Below the pieces are notes generated by a model. That model was not told the DNA's origin and made no database searches. It saw only the letters and a program-made list of their open reading frames with translations. Source: Amphibacillus sp. MSJ-3 (GTDB taxonomy: Bacteria; Bacillota; Bacilli; Bacillales; Amphibacillaceae). From it: a stretch of 64,000 nt of DNA. Of this stretch, positions 57,658 to 64,000 are shown in pieces (the stretch's first letter is position 1; each line of letters starts with the position of its first letter). A program made the translations under genes and the position numbers. Where the stretch lies: NCBI RefSeq assembly GCF_018919165.1, contig NZ_JAHLQM010000001.1, forward strand, positions 124,001 to 188,000. Reading direction: 5' to 3'.

Positions 57658-58767
57658 TTATTTTTGATAGATTACCTTTTCTAATCTTGGATTTGGTTGA
57701 TATGATCGACCAGCTTTAGATTCAGGCTTTCCATTTAAAATAACATTATCACCAGTAAAGCCAATATTAATATCTAATAAACTTCGGCCAACACCATATA
57801 AATCAACTGGAACATTTCTTTTTTCAAACATGCGAATTTTCTCCTCGGTAAATCCTCCACTTGCCATAATCTTCACATGTTGATATCCCTCATTGTCCAA
57901 CGCTTTGCGTAGGGCAAAGATTAACTCTGGATTTACACCCCGTGGGTCAAATTTCCCAAGAAGATGGGCATTTCTTAAGAAGTATTTGTCAACCATATTT
58001 CCTGAAGTATCGAGACGAACACATTTCAATGTTTCACCAAACTCACGTGCTACCTTAAGGGCATCTGTAATAACATCATTATTATAATCGATTAAAACAG
58101 TTAAATCGTCTTCTGGATATATTTCATGATAAGCCTTAGCCACTTTAACAATATCACCTTCAAATAGTTGAATTAAGGCATGTGGCATTGTTCCCATTCC
58201 GGTCTTTCCCCACCATTCATTCATTGCGTGTGTTGCTTGGGCGGTGGATCCCCCAATAAAAGCAGCATAACCGTCTCCTGCTTGTTGTGTATAGTGATCA
58301 TCGCGATCTCCCATAAATATAATAGGCTTTTGTTTACCTGATGTTCTCCCCGCTTTTACAACATTATATACATTCGTGGCGACAGACGTTCGTCTAGCCA
58401 AGATCCCATCAATTACACCCTCTAAATAACCAAATGACTGATAAGGTCCCTTGATTGTTAATACTGTTTCAAAAGGTGAGATTTTATCTCCATCCTTTAA
58501 TGAATGAATTTCAAGCTCTTCTGGTTTATCGGCAAATGTATGAATGAGTGCGATTGTCTCATCTGTCCCACACAAAACCGCTTCATCTTTTTGGAAAAAT
58601 TGCATAACTACTTCATTGTCAGGCTTCATTTTCTCAGCGATTTCTTTCGTCTTTAAAAAGTAAACAGCTGAAAACCAGCCTTCCTTAAGGCGTTGGTCGA
58701 ATTTAAATGTTTTATTTGTTAAACGATCAATTTCACCATTTAATTTCATTGTGAATTCTTTTTCCAT
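57658..58767 (-). CDS. pncB: Nicotinate phosphoribosyltransferase
   Basis: Salvages nicotinate into NAD synthesis via NaMN. 369 residues with the type II PRTase features: TNKTFKFDQRLKEGWFSAVYFLKT start, RRTSVATNVYNVV, FMGDRDDHYTQQ, GGSTAQATHAMNEW (His region), RLDTSGNMVDKY and IMASGGFTEEKI. This shorter class lacks the C-terminal extension of the longer Bacillus YueK type. GAGGAG nine bases before the ATG. Inserted between murC and sftA; monocistronic in appearance. Confidence 0.9.
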   Translation of the reverse strand: MEKEFTMKLNGEIDRLTNKTFKFDQRLKEGWFSAVYFLKTKEIAEKMKPDNEVVMQFFQKDEAVLCGTDETIALIHTFADKPEELEIHSLKDGDKISPFETVLTIKGPYQSFGYLEGVIDGILARRTSVATNVYNVVKAGRTSGKQKPIIFMGDRDDHYTQQAGDGYAAFIGGSTAQATHAMNEWWGKTGMGTMPHALIQLFEGDIVKVAKAYHEIYPEDDLTVLIDYNNDVITDALKVAREFGETLKCVRLDTSGNMVDKYFLRNAHLLGKFDPRGVNPELIFALRKALDNEGYQHVKIMASGGFTEEKIRMFEKRNVPVDLYGVGRSLLDINIGFTGDNVILNGKPESKAGRSYQPNPRLEKVIYQK

Positions 58768-59368
58768 TGGTCAAAACTCCTCATTAATTTATACAGCCTT
58801 AACTGATCAGCCGATTTAGGTGTAGTATTCGGGGGCTAGAACTGGGACATAGAATAAAAAATTCACTTATTCCTGCAACGTAAAACTTCGTTGTATTCCT
58901 TAATATAGTTACTTGCTCCAATAAAACTTGTTACACCATAAATATTAGGATATCCTATTTGTCGCAAGTTCCCACTTCATTCTTTTTTTAAAAAAGTAAT
59001 CATCTTAAGTGGGAACGCATGACCAGTAAAGATCAATTTTTCGTCATAAATTTTATTTCGTTTTGTTTATCATATAAGAAAATAGAATATTACTCAAGTT
59101 ATATCTTAGTCAATTTAAGCTTCAACCAATAATGACTGATGATAATGATTGAGGCCAACAATCAGCAATTCTTATCTTAATCCATTAAAGTAAATCTTCA
59201 TTCAATGGCTCGTTCATTCCCATTAAGGGGTAGACGAATGAACCGGTTTTTTTACTAACAGCTGATTCCTCTCACATCATCTGAGCCTTTCACTTATATG
59301 ATTGAAGTGGGGTCTCACGGTTAGTTAATCTACGGTAAACAATTCAGCTCGGTAACTGAATAATAGGC
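58768..59368. other. Gene-free gap between pncB and sftA
   Basis: About 600 bp. It holds the pncB promoter, a piece GGGGGCTAGAACTGGGACATAG near 58832 that resembles the AGGCTGGGACA end of the 27-kb element, and an orphan plus-strand hairpin with a T-run (59212-59252). No coding frame shows protein character. Confidence 0.55.
59212..59252 (+). terminator. Orphan terminator-like hairpin, plus strand
   Basis: GTTCATTC and GAATGAAC form an 8-bp stem; downstream on the plus strand is CGGTTTTTTTAC. No plus-strand gene lies upstream within kilobases. Possibly the 3' end of a small RNA or a decayed repeat. Confidence 0.4.
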
Positions 59369-61486
59369 TTACTGTAGTTGCTCAAGTTCTTCCTTTGTTA
59401 CGAGTAATGTTCGAGGCTTACTCCCATTCTGACCGGAAATAATCCCATTATACTCTAGCGCATCAATCAAACGCGCAGCCCGATTATAACCAATTTTAAA
59501 CCGTCTTTGAAGTAATGAAGTTGAGGCACCATTATGATCTAATACGAAAGCAACAGCTTCGTCATATAATTCATCCTCATTATCCTCTTGTTCAACTCTT
59601 TGCAATAAGTCTTCCTGTTCAAATAAATAATCAACTGCCTCGCGTTTTCTTGCATCATTTGTAACCCGATCAATTTCTTCATCAGAAACAAAAGCCCCTT
59701 GAATCCTCATTGGATAACGAGCACCATTTTCAACAAACAGCATATCTCCTTTTCCTAACAAGCGTTCTGCCCCATTTTGATCAATCATTGTTCTTGAATC
59801 TACTTGTGAAGCAACGCTAAAAGCAATTCGGGTTGGAATGTTTGCTTTAATTAAACCTGTAATGACATCAACTGATGGGCGCTGTGTGGCAAGTAATAAG
59901 TGGATCCCACATGCCCTTGCCTTTTGAGCAATTCGACTAATTGAATCTTCTACATCTTGTGGAGCGATCATCATTAAATCAGCTAACTCATCTATTACGA
60001 TCACAAGATAAGACATTTTTTCTTGTTCATTATTTTCCTCAGCCATCTTTTGATTATAGCGTTCAATATTCCGAGCACCAACATTAGCAAACTTATGATA
60101 ACGTGACTCCATTTCTTCAACCGCCCACCTTAAGGCTTGTGTTGCTGCTTTAATATCTGTAATAACAGGTGAAACAAGATGGGGAATGTCATTATATGGT
60201 GCTAGTTCAACCATTTTAGGATCAATTAATAAAAGACGTACATCCCTTGGACTTGCTTTATATAACAATGAAATGAGGATTGAATTAATACATACACTTT
60301 TTCCTGATCCCGTTGCTCCCGCAATTAAACCATGGGGCATTCTCTTAATATCCGTTACGACAGGATTACCGGAAATATCAAGACCTAAACCAATTGTCAA
60401 TGGAGATTCAGCTTGGCTAAATTGTCGTGTTTTAAAAATTTCATATAAACCAACTGGCGAGGCAAATTCATTTGGAATTTCAATCCCAATTGCATTTTTC
60501 CCCGGTATTGGTGCCTCAATTCGGATATCCTTTGCTGCCATATTTAATTTTATATCATCACTCAGATTTCTAACCTTACTGACCTTCACACCTGATTCAG
60601 GTTGAATTTCAAATCGTGTGACTGTCGGACCCTGCATCGCATTAACAACATGTGCTTTAACATTAAATTCAGCTAATGTCTCTGTCAACTTTTTCGACTG
60701 CTCTTCTATCCATGCTTGATCTTGTTGAACAGTACTAGAAAGATCATTTAACAAGTGCAGACTTGGTAAATGATCTTTTTGTTCAATTACTTGTTGTCTT
60801 TTCTCGCGATAGCGACGTTTATCACTTGGTGTCATAATGACATTAAAGGGATGCTTTCTAGCAGACTCCCTCCTATCTGTCACTTGTTCAGAAACTTGTT
60901 CAATCTGCTCTTCAGGGATATTGTTTGAGGGAATTTGTGATTCCACTTGTTCCTGATAGCTGTCAGTTATATTTTCTTGTTCGATAGTATCTTGTATTTC
61001 TGGATAATCTGTTTCCTGTGATGGTTTAATTACAGTTGTTTCTTCCATTACTTCATCTTGCTTTTCGATGGTTTGCTTATTCACTTCTTGCTTAACCACC
61101 TTATCCTTTAGGAGTTTTTCACGATCACGACGCAGAAAAGCTGGTTCTTCAAGATGACTCGTTTCCATGCGATCAATTGTATGAAAGCCATGGATAGGTG
61201 AAGCCACATTTGAAGCTTTAAATGGTTTTCTCTTCTTAACTTCATCAGTTTTCGGATCATCTGTTTCGATCCAACTATCTATTTCATCTTGTTTATCATA
61301 TACAGGTGGTGGATCAATCGGCATTGGAAAACGGAAAGATTGTTTTTTCGGATATTGATAAGACACCTTTGCTTCAACAGGCTTAGTTCGTCTTCTAAAT
61401 AACGGTACATTGTCTTCATAGTCAAATTCTAGCTCTTCTTTTGAATCAAAGAGCTGTCTAAATTTATTAATTAATTTATCTAACAT
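59369..61486 (-). CDS. sftA: Soluble FtsK/SpoIIIE-family DNA translocase SftA
   Basis: 705 residues without membrane helices. N-terminal ~220 residues are charged and divergent (linker). Then the alpha/beta/gamma motor: GPTVTRFEIQPESGVKVSKV, Walker A GATGSGKSVCIN (about 392), Walker B IDELADLMM, ATQRPSVDVITG. The gamma winged helix follows with SLLQRRFKIGYNRAARLID. It moves trapped chromosome ends out of the septum. B. subtilis SftA is about 950 residues; the linker is much shorter here. Start ATG directly upstream of a lysine-rich N-terminus. Confidence 0.94.
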   Translation of the reverse strand: MLDKLINKFRQLFDSKEELEFDYEDNVPLFRRRTKPVEAKVSYQYPKKQSFRFPMPIDPPPVYDKQDEIDSWIETDDPKTDEVKKRKPFKASNVASPIHGFHTIDRMETSHLEEPAFLRRDREKLLKDKVVKQEVNKQTIEKQDEVMEETTVIKPSQETDYPEIQDTIEQENITDSYQEQVESQIPSNNIPEEQIEQVSEQVTDRRESARKHPFNVIMTPSDKRRYREKRQQVIEQKDHLPSLHLLNDLSSTVQQDQAWIEEQSKKLTETLAEFNVKAHVVNAMQGPTVTRFEIQPESGVKVSKVRNLSDDIKLNMAAKDIRIEAPIPGKNAIGIEIPNEFASPVGLYEIFKTRQFSQAESPLTIGLGLDISGNPVVTDIKRMPHGLIAGATGSGKSVCINSILISLLYKASPRDVRLLLIDPKMVELAPYNDIPHLVSPVITDIKAATQALRWAVEEMESRYHKFANVGARNIERYNQKMAEENNEQEKMSYLVIVIDELADLMMIAPQDVEDSISRIAQKARACGIHLLLATQRPSVDVITGLIKANIPTRIAFSVASQVDSRTMIDQNGAERLLGKGDMLFVENGARYPMRIQGAFVSDEEIDRVTNDARKREAVDYLFEQEDLLQRVEQEDNEDELYDEAVAFVLDHNGASTSLLQRRFKIGYNRAARLIDALEYNGIISGQNGSKPRTLLVTKEELEQLQ

Positions 61487-61582
61487 GATTTATTCACTCT
61501 TCCATTAAGGACTTTACCTCTTATTTTAGCAGATTTTTAAAAAGCGTAAAAGATCGATTGCTCTTTTACGCTTTACCAAATA

Positions 61583-62185
61583 TTAAAAAATAAAGGGTTG
61601 TCCTGCCTCAACATTATCTTCTAGAACATAAATCCCTTTTTCAGTAGGAGCATTTGGAAGACCTAGTTCTTTTTGCGAACAAATCATACCAAATGAAGCT
61701 ACTCCTCTTAATTTAGCTTCTTTAATCTCCATACCACTCGGCATGATTGCACCCACTTTTGCAACGACGACATGTTGTCCAGCTTCTATATTTGGTGCTC
61801 CACAGACAATTTGGACCGTTTCATTACCTAGATCAACTTGACAAACACTAAGTTTATCAGCATTTTCATGTTTTTCTTTTTCTTTAACATATCCAACGAC
61901 AAACTTAGGTGATAAATCCAAATCCAATTCTTTAGGTACATTATTTGTCTTAAATACTTCATTCACTGATGTTAATAAAGACTCATCTAATTGATGTTTC
62001 CCATCAGTCAATGCGAAGTATTTTGAACAATTAAAAATATTATAACCAATAATTTGATTCGTTTCGGTATCATATATTTCAGCTACATCACCATATTTAC
62101 GGAAGGCTGTTTTTTCTCTGTTTCCTTGTTTCAAAGGAATAATTAGTACATCGCCAATTCCTTCTTTGTTATAAAATATATTCAT
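61583..62185 (-). CDS. ytpR: tRNA-binding-domain protein YtpR
   Basis: 200 residues from [18 protein letters not shown] (a longer upstream frame overlaps ytpQ and is rejected); B. subtilis YtpR has 201. The C-terminal EMAP/Trbp-type OB domain (about 95-200) shows [47 protein letters not shown] and [11 protein letters not shown]. The N-terminal part is DUF4479-like. Likely binds tRNA or another nucleic acid; precise role unknown. One base separates it from ytpQ, with AAAGGA as ribosome site. Confidence 0.92.
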   Translation of the reverse strand: MNIFYNKEGIGDVLIIPLKQGNREKTAFRKYGDVAEIYDTETNQIIGYNIFNCSKYFALTDGKHQLDESLLTSVNEVFKTNNVPKELDLDLSPKFVVGYVKEKEKHENADKLSVCQVDLGNETVQIVCGAPNIEAGQHVVVAKVGAIMPSGMEIKEAKLRGVASFGMICSQKELGLPNAPTEKGIYVLEDNVEAGQPFIF

Positions 62186-62186
62186 C

Positions 62187-63014
62187 CTATTCATCCTTTT
62201 TATCAACGTTTGTATTATTTTGTTTTTTCTTAGCCAGTATAAAAATTGGTTCAAGCTTCCTATCTTCGTAAAGAAATGATAAGGCTGTAATCGGTACCCG
62301 ACCTTCCGCAAAATACTGCATGGCCATCTGAGCTAAAATATCATAGCCAATATCATTTTGCACATCCGCTACAATCAAGGTATCCTGATGCGGAACAGCT
62401 AAGACGAGTTCTCCTTTTGCCTTTTGACTCATTTCCTCAAGCCAAGTTTCATTTAAAATTCGACTTGCATCAAAACCGTCATTTGCCGAAATAAAATAGA
62501 AATCATTATCAGCAACTCGATCACACTTTAATTCAATCGGCAGTGACTTCATATTAAAAGTTGCTATTTCTTTTAGTTGCTTAGTGGACCAACCCGCTTC
62601 AGTTAAAAGTTGTTGATCAATTAATTGATAGGTATGACCAAAATCTAAAGCATAATAAATTCGTGTTTCAGCTGTATGGTCATGATAAATGAGTTTCAAG
62701 CCAGCCTTCGACTTAGTTGGAAATGAAGTACTACGGATAACTGGATAAATTCTCTTTTCATTATCCTGCAATTTAGGATTTTGATTCATCATTTCCAATG
62801 ATGTTTTTATATGAAAGACAAGCTCATCAATAGCGATGTCACCCCGTTGTTCATACTTAGCAATCACACTAGGTAAGGTTATCGTTACTCCTTTTCCTGT
62901 ATCAGCCCATTCGACTCTATATTGATCATTATCCCGTTTATACGCTGTTTTCCATTTTGGATCTTGGAATTTTTGATCTAATCGTTTTTTTAACTGTAAA
63001 GTTGTTAAAGTCAT
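62187..63014 (-). CDS. ytpQ: DUF1444 protein YtpQ
   Basis: 275 residues from [14 protein letters not shown], with GAGGTG just upstream; a GTG three codons earlier overlaps that site. No membrane helix or signal. Strand-rich text such as [37 protein letters not shown] and [22 protein letters not shown] conforms to DUF1444. Function unknown. It sits between ytpP and ytpR in B. subtilis order and is coupled to ytpR. Confidence 0.9.
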   Translation of the reverse strand: MTLTTLQLKKRLDQKFQDPKWKTAYKRDNDQYRVEWADTGKGVTITLPSVIAKYEQRGDIAIDELVFHIKTSLEMMNQNPKLQDNEKRIYPVIRSTSFPTKSKAGLKLIYHDHTAETRIYYALDFGHTYQLIDQQLLTEAGWSTKQLKEIATFNMKSLPIELKCDRVADNDFYFISANDGFDASRILNETWLEEMSQKAKGELVLAVPHQDTLIVADVQNDIGYDILAQMAMQYFAEGRVPITALSFLYEDRKLEPIFILAKKKQNNTNVDKKDE

Positions 63015-63206
63015 TTTTTCCACCTCGAGGATGTTTCAATTTCAAGCTTCATTGTACCATCTATTTTAGTCACATGAAAATAAAGTGATTTGCTGATACG
63101 AAATAATTGAATCAATGATCGTTGCTATCTCTAACACTGCCTTTTTCTATACTTATCATAATGAAAGAGGCCAAGTAACAAAGTAAATCTGGCCTAAGCG
63201 ACAGTT

Positions 63207-63264
63207 AATCCCCCACTTAGTATTCTAAAACTACTCTGAATATTTGAGTTGGGGGATTTTTTAT
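63207..63264 (+). terminator. Terminator-like hairpin between ytpQ and ytpP
   Basis: AATCCCCCA and TGGGGGATT form a 9-bp stem around a 34-base loop, with TTTTTTATT on the plus strand. The flanking genes are on the minus strand, so orientation is odd. A second hairpin AGGCCA/TGGCCT (63168-63195) with a CTTTC tail on the minus strand is the more likely ytpP terminator. Confidence 0.45.
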
Positions 63265-63298
63265 TGTCTTTTAAGTTGTAGTAAACTATTTTAAGTGG

Positions 63299-63619
63299 TT
63301 AAGCAACACTAACTTTTGTTAAGAATGATTCAATTTCTTCCCGAGATTTTCGATCCTTACTAACAAAACGAGCCACTTCTTTTCCTTGATCAAATGCTAA
63401 AAAACTAGGTATTCCAAAAATATCATGTTTAATACAAAGATCAATAAACTGATCACGATCAACGTGAATAAAAGTAATACTTTGGAACTCCTCTTCTAAT
63501 TCAGGTAGAAAGGGCTCAATCACGCGGCAATCTGGACACCATTCTGCAGAAAAAAGAAAGACCGTTTTTCCCTTTTGAATTTGTTGATAGAATTGTTCTT
63601 CTGTTTGTAAATTTTCCAC
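63299..63619 (-). CDS. ytpP: Thioredoxin-like protein YtpP
   Basis: 106-residue thioredoxin fold with the redox motif WCPDC (about residues 27-31) in [18 protein letters not shown], then [13 protein letters not shown] and cis-proline GIPSFLAF. The GTG start is fixed by GGAGG eight bases upstream. It belongs to the monothiol/dithiol YtpP group whose B. subtilis members interact with bacillithiol or CoA thiols; role here not certain. Adjacent to ytpQ, as in B. subtilis. Confidence 0.93.
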   Translation of the reverse strand: MENLQTEEQFYQQIQKGKTVFLFSAEWCPDCRVIEPFLPELEEEFQSITFIHVDRDQFIDLCIKHDIFGIPSFLAFDQGKEVARFVSKDRKSREEIESFLTKVSVA

Positions 63620-63638
63620 CGTAACTGCCTCCTATATG

Positions 63639-64000
63639 CTAATCATATGCTAGTTTAAGATCACCATAATTAATCCAACCTTTATAGCGCATCCACTCCG
63701 ATACAGCCAAACTAATTAAGGCAGGACCAATAATATGAACTAGCAAAACCATAATGAATACAGGAAATGTAAAGCCCATCGTTTGAAAAGCCATGATTTG
63801 CCCAACTAGACCAGATGTCCCCATACCTGCGCCTGAAGCATTATTTGTCATTTGTAACCATACAGTTCCTATTGGTGCCATAATAACAGAGGCGACTGAT
63901 GGCGGAATCAAAATCAATGGTTTTTTTATAATATTGGCAATTTGCAACATCGAAGTACCAATTCCCTGAGCTAAAAACCCACCGATTCCATTTTCCCTAA
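63639..64000 (-). CDS. PTS EIIC_2-family membrane protein, 3' end, cut by window edge
   Basis: An open frame from the window edge to the stop, 120 codons seen. Text near the edge, GIGGFLAQGIGTSMLQI, followed by LILIPPSVASVIMAPIG, NNASGAGMGTSGLVGQI and PALISLAVSEWMRYKGWI, matches the PTS_EIIC_2 (PF13303-type) integral membrane family with about three helices in this part. The true start is outside. These proteins lack a known phosphotransfer partner nearby and the substrate is unknown. An internal ATG (63950) is not the start. Confidence 0.85.
   Translation of the reverse strand, partial: RENGIGGFLAQGIGTSMLQIANIIKKPLILIPPSVASVIMAPIGTVWLQMTNNASGAGMGTSGLVGQIMAFQTMGFTFPVFIMVLLVHIIGPALISLAVSEWMRYKGWINYGDLKLAYD

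Overview
The window is low-GC chromosomal DNA of a spore-forming member of the Bacillaceae (Firmicutes). The evidence is strong AGGAGG-type ribosome binding sites, several TTG starts, sporulation genes (ytrH, ytrI, ytvI, gerW/ytfJ, an alpha/beta SASP gene) and gene order very close to the Bacillus subtilis polA-to-ytpP segment. A facultatively anaerobic, fermentative, salt- or alkali-tolerant genus such as Amphibacillus or a relative would fit. That genus-level guess is inference.

Layout, low to high coordinate. 1-6.7 kb: 5' part of polA, phoPR, icd, citZ and ytwI, with no mdh between icd and phoP. 6.8-15 kb: ytvI and fxsA, then pfkA-pyk, accDA and the malic enzyme gene, a compact central-carbon and fatty-acid block. 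15.4-23.3 kb: dnaE, the sporulation pair ytrHI, nrnA, ytoI and a universal stress protein. 23.3-31.5 kb: ackA, ytxK, ytfIJ, sspA, the iscS-thiI sulfur-transfer pair and a small unknown membrane gene. 31.5-40.5 kb: ezrA, free-methionine-sulfoxide reductase, rpsD with a long leader, tyrS with a Tyr T-box, and a large class A penicillin-binding protein. 40.8-44.8 kb: motPS, ccpA and the chorismate mutase/DAHP synthase gene. 45-54.9 kb: an accessory block with a long FtsA-like protein carrying a tandem-repeat tail, an alpha-galactosidase/MFS/AraC cluster, a flavin monooxygenase, a decayed glutamine synthetase gene and two large intergenic repeats. 55-64 kb: ytxGH (with a sigma-B-like promoter), murC, nicotinate phosphoribosyltransferase, sftA, ytpR, ytpQ, ytpP and the end of a PTS IIC-like membrane protein gene running off the window.

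How the genes work together. pfkA, pyk, malic enzyme, ackA, accDA and ccpA give a glycolytic, acetate-forming metabolism under catabolite control. citZ and icd remain, but mdh and the acs-acu genes are missing from their usual places. That fits a partial TCA cycle kept for glutamate synthesis (inference). ezrA, murC, sftA, the PBP and the FtsA-like protein concern envelope growth and division. motPS suggests sodium-driven motility.

The most unusual content is non-coding: at least six intergenic copies of mosaic, GC-richer, hairpin-forming repeats built from shared modules (15.1, 24.7, 27.6, 45.2, 52.5 and 54.7 kb), one nested inside a 0.7-kb inverted-repeat-bounded element, and a separate 102-bp direct duplication near 20 kb. 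The FtsA-like protein's repeated C-terminal modules and the glnA remnant are the other notable finds. No rRNA, tRNA, CRISPR array, prophage or intact insertion sequence was recognised.
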